A stretch of 64,000 nt of DNA, from NCBI GenBank assembly GCA_017469445.1, contig JAFUGK010000014.1, positions 1-64,000 on the forward strand, in the 5' to 3' direction. A program made the translations under genes and the position numbers. Below, one piece after another: positions 16,666 to 24,958 of this stretch (the stretch's first letter is position 1; every line of letters starts with the position of its first letter). The stretch comes from Clostridia bacterium. Its GTDB lineage: Bacteria; Bacillota; Clostridia; TANB77; CAG-508. The notes under the pieces are model-generated. The model was not told the origin of the DNA. It made no database searches and saw only the letters and a program-made list of their open reading frames with translations.

Positions 16666-16694
16666 TTGACAAATAAATACTAATTATATAAAAT
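16666..16694 (+). promoter_or_regulatory. Promoter of the 376-residue surface protein
   Basis: TTGACA (16666–16671), a 17-nt spacer and TAAAAT (16689–16694). The promoter at 55760–55788 has the same -35, spacing and -10 and a similar AAATA start to the spacer. Confidence 0.7.
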
Positions 16695-16749
16695 GGTAAA
16701 AATAAATGTATGGGTAAGCAAAGCTTGCTTAATAGAAAGGATGAAATCT

Positions 16750-17880
16750 ATGAGAATAACAAAAGACCAGAAAGCTATAACATTAATAGCATTAGTAATA
16801 ACAATAATAGTATTACTAATATTAGCAGGAGTAGCATTAGCTACATTAACAGGAAATGGAAACATAATAGACAATGCAAATAATGCAGTAGAGAGGTATA
16901 ATGCATCAGCAGGTAACGACCAAAATGTATTAAACCAAGTGGAGAACTTATTTGCAAAATATATGGGAGGAAGCAACAATACAGGAGATGATGATGATAC
17001 TCCACCAACACCACTTCAACCAACTGCGGTAGTAGCAACAAATAATGCAGAAATAACATATAATGCAAATGGAGGAACAGGAGATATTACAAATGGATTT
17101 ACAGCACCATTAGGAAATGGATTTAAAGGCTGGAATACGCAAGCAGATGGAAGTGGAACAATGTACCTACCTGGAGATGAAGTAAGTACAAGCACAACCT
17201 TATATGCAATATGGGGAGGAACATATAGACTAGGACAAGAAGTAACAATAAATGTAACAAAAGGAGCAGAAACAGTCGCAGAAAGCTTTTATGTATTAAT
17301 AGATGATAATACAAATCCAAATGGAAATGTAACATTACTTGCAAAGTATAATTTGGATAAAGATGTAGATGCAACAACAGGGAAATATTATCAATTGCCA
17401 AATGCAGCTTATGGAGACACAGCATGTGCATTTTCTACAGGTGAAGATCCATATTGGAGTAGTGATTGGGTGGAAGGTACAAGAATAAATTTAAACACAT
17501 ATACAACAGATGAAGTAGCAAGTAATAATAATCAAACAAAAGCAAATAATGCAATAATGAGAGCAAGAGATTATGTAACAAGCACAATAAATATAAGTGC
17601 AGAAGGAAGATTACTAACATATGAAGAAGCAAATGCATTACAAAGTAGTTATGCAAGTATGATAAATGGAACAGCGAACACTAATAGTGGGGGAAATTAC
17701 TTGTATTATTGGCTTGCAACAGTTAGTGCGGATACCAATGACTATGGCTATGAATGTGGCACTGTTTGGACTGTGGATGGTTCAGAAGGATACTTGAGCG
17801 ATTACGGATCATACAACTGGGGCAACTATACTGGAATTCGCCCAGTTGTAACAGTTCCCAAAACAGCTATAGCTCACTAA
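16750..17880 (+). CDS. Prepilin-like surface protein with Listeria/Bacteroides-type repeat and lectin-like end
   Basis: The 376-residue protein begins MRITKDQKAITLIALVITI…, a prepilin-like leader with Ala where Gly is usual. One NANGGTGD repeat covers about residues 98–155. The rest ends in GNYLYYWLATVS…GIRPVVTVP, the pattern of a C-terminal domain common in clostridial surface proteins. From about 17690 the codons become richer in G, C and T than in the rest of the gene. I chose ATG 16750 because AAAGG (16736–16740) lies 9 nt before it but directly abuts the ATG at 16741. Confidence 0.75.
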   Translation: MRITKDQKAITLIALVITIIVLLILAGVALATLTGNGNIIDNANNAVERYNASAGNDQNVLNQVENLFAKYMGGSNNTGDDDDTPPTPLQPTAVVATNNAEITYNANGGTGDITNGFTAPLGNGFKGWNTQADGSGTMYLPGDEVSTSTTLYAIWGGTYRLGQEVTINVTKGAETVAESFYVLIDDNTNPNGNVTLLAKYNLDKDVDATTGKYYQLPNAAYGDTACAFSTGEDPYWSSDWVEGTRINLNTYTTDEVASNNNQTKANNAIMRARDYVTSTINISAEGRLLTYEEANALQSSYASMINGTANTNSGGNYLYYWLATVSADTNDYGYECGTVWTVDGSEGYLSDYGSYNWGNYTGIRPVVTVPKTAIAH

Positions 17881-17909
17881 ATATGTAAAAAAATATAAAA
17901 TTAATATCA

Positions 17910-17945
17910 AAAAGCAATAATATTTAATTGGTATTATTGCTTTTT
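17910..17945 (+). terminator. Intrinsic terminator
   Basis: AAAAGCAATAATA pairs with TATTATTGCTTTT and a T-rich tail follows. It closes the surface-protein gene. Confidence 0.85.
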
Positions 17946-17997
17946 ATTTTTGTTATGATAAAATATTCATATATTATACAAGAGAGGAGAAAATGTA

Positions 17998-20193
17998 ATG
18001 CTAAAATTAGAAAATGTTTCTAAATTCTATTACAACAAAGGTATTATAGCATCTGGCTTTACAAAAGTTAATTTAGAATTAAAAATAGGAGAATTTGTAG
18101 TAATTACAGGAGAATCCGGAAGTGGTAAAAGTACACTACTAAATGTAATTTCTGGTTTGGATAGCTATGAAGAAGGAGAAATGTATATAAATGGTAAGGA
18201 AACAAGCCATTATACAGAAAAAGATTTTGAAGAATATAGAAGAAAATACATAGCAAATATATTCCAAAGTTTTAATTTAATTAATAGTTATACTGTATAT
18301 CAAAATGTTGAATTAGTCCTATTGCTAAATGGATATAAAAAGAGAAAAATAAAGAAAAAGGTATTAAAAATAATAGATGAAGTAGGTCTTACTGAATTTA
18401 AAAATACAAAAGTATCTAAACTATCAGGAGGACAAAAACAAAGAGTTGCAATAGCAAGAGCAATGGTTAAAGACACACCAATAATAGTTGCAGATGAACC
18501 AACAGGAAATTTAGATTCAGAATCTGCTAAAGATGTAATAGAGATATTAAAAAGAGTTGCTAAAGATAAACTAGTAGTTATAGTAACACATAATATAGAG
18601 CAAGTAGAAGAATATGCAACAAGAATAATAAAAATGCATGATGGAAGAATTGCTGAAAATAGAGAGATAAGAAAAATAGAAAAAGAGCCAGAAGTAGAAG
18701 AAAGTAAGTATAGTAAAATAACAATACTTAATAAATACAGATTAGGCATAAGAAATACATTTAATATAGTATCTAAATTTTGTTTGCTATTTGCGGTATT
18801 TTTCTTTATGAGCGCAGCTCTTTTGACCGAATATGCAGGATTTGAGGAATCTGAAGAATTAGCAGGACAAATAGGGTATAGTAATATGTTTTCAGATTTA
18901 TCTGAAAATAGAATATTAATAAAAAAACAGGATAAAACATATTTTACACCTGAAGATTATGCAAAAATAAAAGCATTACCAAATGTAGATTACATAATAG
19001 AAGATGATTTATTTATAGATGGAAAAGTTGCAATAGAAAGACAAGAAATGCAATTTTATGGAAATATGTTACCTATAGAAGATTATAAGGGAACAGTTAA
19101 TGTAGGAAGAATGCCACAAAATAATAATGAGATTTTATTAAAAACAAATAAAGAGCATTATTATATTGCAGAAAGAATAGAAGATGTGCTAGACAAAGCA
19201 TTTACTGTAACGGAATTTGATAGTGAAGATAAACTAAGCGATTTAACGGTTGTTGGAATAGTATATAATGAAAATAATGATGATTATGAATCAAAGTTTT
19301 ACGTATCAAAAGATGTATTAGCAAAACTAAGAACATCTCTTACAAAAATGTATAGTGATATAAAAATATTATTGAATGATAAATATGTAGAGTACGGCAT
19401 ACTTCCAAGTAGCCAAGTAGAAAGCGGAAAAGCAATAATTGGTGAAGATTTAAGATACGAATTTAAGAATGGAGTTATAAAAGATAAACCTATAAAAATA
19501 AATGTTAGCAACATATATTATAGCCAAGATTTGGATTTGACAATTTCTTCAGCATTTACAAAATCTAATTTTAGAAGATTAACTGGATATGAAAAGTATG
19601 ATATGTATAGATATGGAATATTTATAAATTCAGATGATTATGACAATTTATATAATAAACCATCATATCAATCTAGTGTATACGTAAAAGATGCAAAATT
19701 AATAGATGTAACACTTAATGAATTACAAAACTTAGGATTATCACCTAAGAAAATTACGGACTACAAAGTAGAAGATGGAAAAATATATAAGCAAATAATG
19801 AGAATAATTAAGCTATTTGTTACAATAGTATTAGTTGTAGTTCTATTCTTTATAGCATATTTAATAATAAAAATAATATTGAAATCTAGAAATGTATATT
19901 ACACAACATTAAGAATGTTAGGAGCTACATATAAAAGTGTAATAAGAATATTAGATATAGAACTTTTTGTGAATTCTACACTAGCATATAGTGCAGTCCT
20001 TGGAATAATGTATTTAGTTAAACTTAACATTATAAATAATAAATATATTTATGAACTTACTAACTATTTAGGATTAAAAGAATATGTTCTTATGTATATA
20101 ATATTGGTGTTAATATCAAGATTAATATCAAGAAGATTCTCTAAAAAAATATTTAAAGATACAGCAATTAATACATATAATGAGGAGGTGTAG
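17998..20193 (+). CDS. ABC transporter ATPase–FtsX-type permease fusion (first of pair)
   Basis: The 731-residue protein fuses an N-terminal ATPase with a MacB/FtsX-like permease. The ATPase has Walker A GESGSGKST at 38–46, signature LSGGQ at 142–146 and Walker B IIVADEPTG at 162–170. A membrane helix at about 255–275 is followed by a large extracytoplasmic domain and three C-terminal helices (about 600–720). Such proteins transmit mechanical work across the membrane rather than move solutes through a channel. The second gene is coupled by overlap of reading frames, suggesting a heterodimer. Confidence 0.88.
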   Translation: MLKLENVSKFYYNKGIIASGFTKVNLELKIGEFVVITGESGSGKSTLLNVISGLDSYEEGEMYINGKETSHYTEKDFEEYRRKYIANIFQSFNLINSYTVYQNVELVLLLNGYKKRKIKKKVLKIIDEVGLTEFKNTKVSKLSGGQKQRVAIARAMVKDTPIIVADEPTGNLDSESAKDVIEILKRVAKDKLVVIVTHNIEQVEEYATRIIKMHDGRIAENREIRKIEKEPEVEESKYSKITILNKYRLGIRNTFNIVSKFCLLFAVFFFMSAALLTEYAGFEESEELAGQIGYSNMFSDLSENRILIKKQDKTYFTPEDYAKIKALPNVDYIIEDDLFIDGKVAIERQEMQFYGNMLPIEDYKGTVNVGRMPQNNNEILLKTNKEHYYIAERIEDVLDKAFTVTEFDSEDKLSDLTVVGIVYNENNDDYESKFYVSKDVLAKLRTSLTKMYSDIKILLNDKYVEYGILPSSQVESGKAIIGEDLRYEFKNGVIKDKPIKINVSNIYYSQDLDLTISSAFTKSNFRRLTGYEKYDMYRYGIFINSDDYDNLYNKPSYQSSVYVKDAKLIDVTLNELQNLGLSPKKITDYKVEDGKIYKQIMRIIKLFVTIVLVVVLFFIAYLIIKIILKSRNVYYTTLRMLGATYKSVIRILDIELFVNSTLAYSAVLGIMYLVKLNIINNKYIYELTNYLGLKEYVLMYIILVLISRLISRRFSKKIFKDTAINTYNEEV

Positions 20194-20197
20194 TTAT

Positions 20198-22648
20198 ATG
20201 GTAAAACTAGAAAAAGTAAATAAATATTTTAATAGAAGAAAAAGAAATGAAATTCATATAATAGATAACACCTCTTTAGAAATGCAAAATAAAGGATTAG
20301 TGGCAATTTTAGGGCAATCTGGAAGCGGAAAAACCACACTTTTAAATGTTATAGGCGGATTAGATAAAGTAAGTAATGGAAAAATATATATAAATGGGAA
20401 AAAGATAACAAGACGAAGGGCGCACACAGTAGATAGAATAAGGAATTTAAACATTGGTTATATATTTCAAGATTATAAACTATTAGAAAATTTATCTGTA
20501 TATGAAAATGTTGCTATGGCTTTAAGAATGGTTGGAATAAAAAATAAAAAAGAGATAGATAAAAGAGTAAAATACGTTTTAGAATCTATAAATATGTATA
20601 GATACAGAAATAGACCAGCAAAAATGTTATCTGGAGGAGAAAAACAAAGGGTAGCAATAGCAAGAGCTCTTGTTAAAAATCCAAACATAGTAATTGCAGA
20701 CGAGCCAACAGGAAACTTAGATAGTAAAAATTCATTGGAAATAATGAACATTATAAAAGCTATATCCAAAGATAAACTTGTAATACTAGTAACACATGAA
20801 GTAGAATTGGCTAACTTTTATGCATCTAGAATAATAGAATTGAAGGATGGAAAGATTGTATCAGATAAAGCAAACGAAACAAGTGAAGCATTGGACTATA
20901 GATTAGAAAATAAAATATATTTAAAAGATTTTGAAAAAATAGAAAAACTAAGCAAAGATAATCTAAATATAGATATATATTCTGATAAAAATGAAGATAT
21001 AAATATAAAATTAGTAGTAAAAAATGGAAACATTTATATACAATCTGAAAACAAAAAAGTGGAAGTAATAAATGAAGATTCTGCAGTAGAATTAGTAGAT
21101 GCCCATTATAAGAAAATAGATAAAAGTGTTTATCAAGAATATAAATACAATTTAGATGAAATTATAGATAAAAAATACAAATACAAATATAGTTCAATAT
21201 ATGGAATTATTAAATCTATAATAAATGGCTTTAAAAAGATTACTACATATTCATTAATAAAGAAGATAATGCTTTTAGGTTTTGTTGCATCAAGTATGTT
21301 TGTAGTGTATTCAGTAACAAATATTTTTGGAACATTGAATATAAAAGAGAGCGAATACATTACAAAAGATAGAAATTACTTGCAAGTAGAATTATCTAAA
21401 ATAAGTGTAGATGATTTCTTAAAATATGAAAATCTAGAAAATATCGACTATATTTTGCCAGGAGATAGTATGGTAAGTTTTCAAATAAATTTTAAAGATT
21501 ATTATCAAATATCTAGATATTCATTACCGCTTGATGGCTCACTAATTAGTTTAGATAAAATAGCAAGTGATGATATAATTTTAGGGAGAATGCCTGAAAA
21601 TGAATATGAAATAGTTGTAGACAAATTAGTAATAGATAAAATGATAAAAAATAATCAAATGACAAAAGCATTGGGAGTAAATGGCATAGAAGAACTATTA
21701 AATAAAAAAGTAAGCATAACTAATTTGAAAGATTTTACAATAGTAGGATTTGTAGATAAAATAACTCCATCTATATATGCAAACAAATCTATGTTTGTAA
21801 ATATATTAGCAAATGCTAACTCTGCAAGTAATATGTTTGGATTTTACGTTAATGGAATAGAGAATGGAGGACAAGAAGAAAACATATTAGACTATAATTT
21901 GTTCCTAGATGATATAACATTAAAAAAGGGTAAAATGCCAACAGAAGATTATGAAGTTATTGTAAATGAAATACATCAGTATGATATGAAACTAAATAAA
22001 ACAATAAAAACAAAAGTAAACGATCAAGAGTTAAAAGTAGTTGGGTATTATTCAAGTAAGTCAAATAAAAATGATTATTTAGTTAGTAATAATACCGTAA
22101 AATATGATTTAATTAGCCGAAAAGAAGGTTGTATAATTTACCCTAAGAATAAAGAAGCTGTTTTTACACAATTTAAAAATGACTATAAACTAAATATTAT
22201 AGATACATATGAAAGAGATAAGCAAAGATATATGAAAGATCAAGAAGAAAGAATAAAAAGTGCTATAATATTTGCAGGAATAATGTTAGCAATATCATTA
22301 ATTGAAATATATTTAATGATAAGGTCTTCATTCCTATCTAGAATAAAAGAAATAGGTGTATTAAGGGCAATAGGGGTTAAGAAGACAGATATATATAGAA
22401 TGTTTTTAGGAGAAATTTTAGCAATTACAACATGCAGCAGCCTCCCAGGAATAATACTAATGACATACATATTAAAAGCTATACAGCAAATTCCGTACAT
22501 TGGAGATATGTTTGTAGTAAACTTTGGAACGATAGTGTTAAGTATATTAATTGTGTATGCATTTAATATAGTAATTGGTTTAATGCCATTGTTTAGAGTG
22601 CTTAGAAAGACACCAGCAGGAATATTGGCACGCCACGACTTGGAGTAG
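20198..22648 (+). CDS. ABC transporter ATPase–FtsX-type permease fusion (second of pair)
   Basis: The 816-residue partner has Walker A GQSGSGKTT at 39–47 and signature LSGGE at 144–148. A linker, one helix near 355–375, a long extracytoplasmic region and three C-terminal helices with the FtsX-like RIKEIGVLRAIGVKKTDI follow. ATG 20198 is chosen because GAGGAGGTG ends 8 nt upstream. Substrate is unknown; lipoprotein release, peptide-antibiotic resistance or envelope remodelling are possible. Confidence 0.88.
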   Translation: MVKLEKVNKYFNRRKRNEIHIIDNTSLEMQNKGLVAILGQSGSGKTTLLNVIGGLDKVSNGKIYINGKKITRRRAHTVDRIRNLNIGYIFQDYKLLENLSVYENVAMALRMVGIKNKKEIDKRVKYVLESINMYRYRNRPAKMLSGGEKQRVAIARALVKNPNIVIADEPTGNLDSKNSLEIMNIIKAISKDKLVILVTHEVELANFYASRIIELKDGKIVSDKANETSEALDYRLENKIYLKDFEKIEKLSKDNLNIDIYSDKNEDINIKLVVKNGNIYIQSENKKVEVINEDSAVELVDAHYKKIDKSVYQEYKYNLDEIIDKKYKYKYSSIYGIIKSIINGFKKITTYSLIKKIMLLGFVASSMFVVYSVTNIFGTLNIKESEYITKDRNYLQVELSKISVDDFLKYENLENIDYILPGDSMVSFQINFKDYYQISRYSLPLDGSLISLDKIASDDIILGRMPENEYEIVVDKLVIDKMIKNNQMTKALGVNGIEELLNKKVSITNLKDFTIVGFVDKITPSIYANKSMFVNILANANSASNMFGFYVNGIENGGQEENILDYNLFLDDITLKKGKMPTEDYEVIVNEIHQYDMKLNKTIKTKVNDQELKVVGYYSSKSNKNDYLVSNNTVKYDLISRKEGCIIYPKNKEAVFTQFKNDYKLNIIDTYERDKQRYMKDQEERIKSAIIFAGIMLAISLIEIYLMIRSSFLSRIKEIGVLRAIGVKKTDIYRMFLGEILAITTCSSLPGIILMTYILKAIQQIPYIGDMFVVNFGTIVLSILIVYAFNIVIGLMPLFRVLRKTPAGILARHDLE

Positions 22649-22691
22649 GTGAATTGTTGAAATAATTCATAAAGAATGGAGGTGATCTGCT

Positions 22692-23210
22692 ATAAATAAG
22701 AAAATGATAATAATAGCAGTAGTATTAGTAGTAGCTTTAGGAGCAATATTTGCAGTAACAAGTATTGTGAAAAATAATTCTAGTAAAGTAGATAAACCAG
22801 AAGAAAAAGCATTTGAAATAAAGTTTTATGAAGATGAGTCAGGAAGAAAAAGTATTTTAAGTAAAGATGAAGCTGGAAAACATGATTGGGGAATTTATTC
22901 ATATAATATTTATTCATATAACGGAGATGTTAAGATAGTAATAAATAATCAAGAAATAGCATTAAGAGATGCATTACTAGATAATAAAATAACAATGCAA
23001 GAAATTATTGAAAGAGCAAATAAAGACTTTGAAAATGAAAAAGATGTAGAATATTTGGATGGTGGAAGCAAAGAGTACAAATACCCAAATTATACTTTGT
23101 TAAAATTAAATAAAATAGGATATGAAAAAGAAACATTACAAGATGTGTATTTTATGCCTGTAGGTATGAATTATTCTGATTTAGATAAAGCAATAGACTT
23201 ATATAAATAA
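22692..23210 (+). CDS. Small membrane-anchored protein of the ABC operon, possible ATA start
   Basis: The protein has an N-terminal helix (MIIIAVVLVVALGAIFAV) and an extracytoplasmic domain, with no family I recognise. The GGAGGTG site (22679–22685) is correctly spaced for the codon ATA at 22692 (ATA AAT AAG AAA ATG), giving the common 'MNKK' opening. The first ATG (22704, 168 residues) is 18 nt away, far for initiation. Either an ATA start is used or the start has mutated. It lies 43 nt after the second ABC gene and probably works with it. Confidence 0.6.
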   Translation: MNKKMIIIAVVLVVALGAIFAVTSIVKNNSSKVDKPEEKAFEIKFYEDESGRKSILSKDEAGKHDWGIYSYNIYSYNGDVKIVINNQEIALRDALLDNKITMQEIIERANKDFENEKDVEYLDGGSKEYKYPNYTLLKLNKIGYEKETLQDVYFMPVGMNYSDLDKAIDLYK

Positions 23211-23228
23211 TTATTTAAACAATATAAC

Positions 23229-23258
23229 TTGCAATTCCTACCATTTTAGTAGTATAAT
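23229..23258 (+). promoter_or_regulatory. Promoter of the Rrf2 regulator
   Basis: TTGCAA (23229–23234), 18 nt, TATAAT (23253–23258). The spacer holds TTCCTACCATTTTAGTAG, sharing the GCAATTCCTA box with the suf promoter, so autoregulation is likely. Confidence 0.65.
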
Positions 23259-23312
23259 GTTATTGTTTGAAAAAGTAAGGAAATCTAATTATGTTTAGTA
23301 CTGCACAAAAGA

Positions 23313-23390
23313 CCGCCCAATCTTAGCCGGTGATGGATATTTTCTTTCTCCAAGTGTTCGAAAGAAAAATGCATCACCTACGTTGGGCTA
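23313..23390 (+). ncRNA. 78-nt hairpin RNA repeat, copy 1
   Basis: Three stacked stems: GCCCAA/TTGGGC, GGTGATG/CATCACC and TTTTCTTTC/GAAAGAAAA. They are separated by invariant loops TCTTAGCC with TACG, and GATA with ATG. It lies in the transcribed leader of the Rrf2 regulator. Compared with copies 2 and 3, four base pairs change on both sides and keep pairing. Confidence 0.75.
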
Positions 23391-23420
23391 CCTAGAAATA
23401 ATAATAAGGAGAAATTGATT

Positions 23421-23819
23421 ATGAAAATTTCTACAAAGGGAAGATATGCGTTAAGAGTAATGACAGATTTGGCAATGAATAATGATGGAAATTACATATC
23501 TTTGAAAGATATTGCTAAAAGGCAAGGAATTTCTATAAAGTATTTAGAGCAAATTGTTGCTTTATTAAATAAAGCAGGATATCTGCAAACTGCAAGAGGA
23601 AATAATGGTGGATATAAATTAAATAAAAAGCCAGAAGAATATATAGTAGGAGATATTTTAAGAGCAACAGAAGGAGATTTAGCACCAATAGTATGCTTAA
23701 GCGAGAAAGGCGGATGCAAAGAAAGGAATCTTTGCAAATCATATTCATTTTGGGAAGGGTTAGATAAAGCAGTAAATGATTATATAGATAGTAAAACATT
23801 AGCAGATTTAATACAGTAA
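23421..23819 (+). CDS. Rrf2/IscR-family regulator of the suf operon
   Basis: The 132-residue winged-helix protein reads MKISTKGRYALRVMTDLA…IAKRQGISIKYLEQIVALLNKAGYLQTARGNNGGYKL. Cys92, Cys99 and Cys105 (VCLSEKGGCKERNLC) match the cluster ligands of IscR-type members, so it probably senses Fe–S status. It sits directly upstream of the suf genes. Both its own promoter and the suf promoter carry a TTCCTA box. ATG 23421 is preferred over TTG 23415 because AAGGAG ends 8 nt before it. Confidence 0.88.
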   Translation: MKISTKGRYALRVMTDLAMNNDGNYISLKDIAKRQGISIKYLEQIVALLNKAGYLQTARGNNGGYKLNKKPEEYIVGDILRATEGDLAPIVCLSEKGGCKERNLCKSYSFWEGLDKAVNDYIDSKTLADLIQ

Positions 23820-23826
23820 ATTATGA

Positions 23827-23853
23827 GAGAATCAACTAAAAAAGTTGATTCTC
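23827..23853 (+). terminator. Hairpin after the Rrf2 gene
   Basis: GAGAATCAACT and AGTTGATTCTC form a perfect 11-bp stem around a 5-nt loop. The T tail is short. Confidence 0.65.
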
Positions 23854-23866
23854 TTGCATTATGCAA

Positions 23867-23901
23867 TTCCTATTGACTAGGTAGGAAATATATGTTATAA
23901 T
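23867..23901 (+). promoter_or_regulatory. suf operon promoter with Rrf2 operator
   Basis: TTGACT (23873–23878), 17 nt, TATAAT (23896–23901). The inverted repeat TTCCTA (23867–23872) and TAGGAA (23882–23887) flanks the -35 element, so a bound regulator would block polymerase. Confidence 0.75.
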
Positions 23902-23934
23902 TTTTACTAAATTGGAAATGATAGGAGTATTATG

Positions 23935-24681
23935 ATGAATAATTTATTAAATATAGATAATTTATATGTTAAAGTAGGAGAAAAAGAGATTCTTAAAGGT
24001 TTAAGTTTACAAATAAATAAAGGTGAAACTCATGTTATAATGGGACCTAATGGGGCTGGTAAGTCTACTCTTGCAAATGCTATATTAAACAATCCTGAAT
24101 ACAAGAAAACAGATGGAAATGTTGAATTTGAAGGTGAAAACATAAATAACTTAAGTACAGATAAAATTGCCAGAAAAGGTGTGTTTATGTCTTTTCAGCT
24201 ACCACAAGAAATACCAGGAATTTCTGTTTTAAATTTTTTAAAATTTGCTAAAGGGAAAATTGAAAATAAACCAGTAAAAATATTTGAGTTTAGAGATACT
24301 GTAAATAAATATGCAGAAGAATTAAATATAAATCCTAAAATGCTAGAAAGAAACTTGAATGTAGGATTTTCTGGTGGAGAAAAAAAGAAAAATGAAATAC
24401 TACAAATGCTTGTACTAAATCCAAAATTAGCTATACTAGATGAAACAGATTCTGGGTTAGATGTTGATGCTGTAAAAACTGTTTCTAAAGGAATTGGAAT
24501 GTACAAAAATAATGATAATGCTGTGTTAGTAATAACTCATAATATGCGTATCTTAGAAAGTTTAAATGTGGATTATGTGCATATATTAGTTGATGGTAAA
24601 ATTGCAAAAACGGGTGGGCCAGAACTTATAAAAGAAATTGAAAAAGAAGGATTTAAAAAATATAAAACCACAGAGCCTTAG
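23935..24681 (+). CDS. sufC: SufC, Fe–S assembly ATPase
   Basis: The 248-residue ABC-type ATPase has GPNGAGKST, the SufC-typical FSGGEKKKNEILQM and LAILDETDSGLDVDA. It drives the SufBCD scaffold on which Fe–S clusters form. AGGAG lies 7 nt before ATG 23935; an ATG one codon earlier (23932) has only 4 nt spacing. It is first gene of the suf operon. Confidence 0.95.
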   Translation: MNNLLNIDNLYVKVGEKEILKGLSLQINKGETHVIMGPNGAGKSTLANAILNNPEYKKTDGNVEFEGENINNLSTDKIARKGVFMSFQLPQEIPGISVLNFLKFAKGKIENKPVKIFEFRDTVNKYAEELNINPKMLERNLNVGFSGGEKKKNEILQMLVLNPKLAILDETDSGLDVDAVKTVSKGIGMYKNNDNAVLVITHNMRILESLNVDYVHILVDGKIAKTGGPELIKEIEKEGFKKYKTTEP

Positions 24682-24695
24682 GTAAGGCCCTGTGG
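24668..24695. terminator. Hairpin over the sufC stop codon
   Basis: CCACAGAGCCTTA and TAAGGCCCTGTGG pair around GG. On the minus strand a T-rich stretch follows, so it is well placed to terminate the small antisense gene at 24703–24858. Confidence 0.7.
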
Positions 24696-24702
24696 AAATT
24701 GC

Positions 24703-24858
24703 TCAACGTTTCGTTGCTCTCCTTTCATCCAAATACAGGAATATCACTGAGATAATAACGAAACAGACAACTGAAAGCTGGTCCGCATAATCGTCTAACA
24801 TAAACACAAAACGGGTTGCAGCCATAACTAAAACGAACATAAGCATTTTGGTAGACAT
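24703..24858 (-). CDS. 51-residue membrane protein inserted antisense within the suf operon
   Basis: The ORF reads MSTKMLMFVLVMAATRFVFM…DQLSVVCFVIISVIFLYLDERRATKR: two hydrophobic segments and a basic end. It has a strong AAAGGAGG site, its own minus-strand promoter (TTGCTT, 17 nt, TATAAT at 24941–24913) and a terminator. Codons such as CGT, GCG and GTC differ from the A/T-rich neighbours and resemble the orphan genes at 31911 and 41685. Function unknown; it looks acquired. Confidence 0.65.
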   Translation of the reverse strand: MSTKMLMFVLVMAATRFVFMLDDYADQLSVVCFVIISVIFLYLDERRATKR

Positions 24859-24912
24859 TATGTGTTACCTCCTTTTAACAATAAAAATTGCAGTAAAGCT
24901 TTCTATATAATT

Positions 24913-24941
24913 ATTATATAACAAATAGACAAAAAAAGCAA
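24913..24941 (-). promoter_or_regulatory. Antisense promoter between sufC and sufB
   Basis: Minus-strand TTGCTT (24941–24936), 17 nt, TATAAT (24918–24913), reading away from sufB into the 51-residue gene. Confidence 0.55.
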
Positions 24942-24958
24942 ATTGAAAGGAATTGTAA

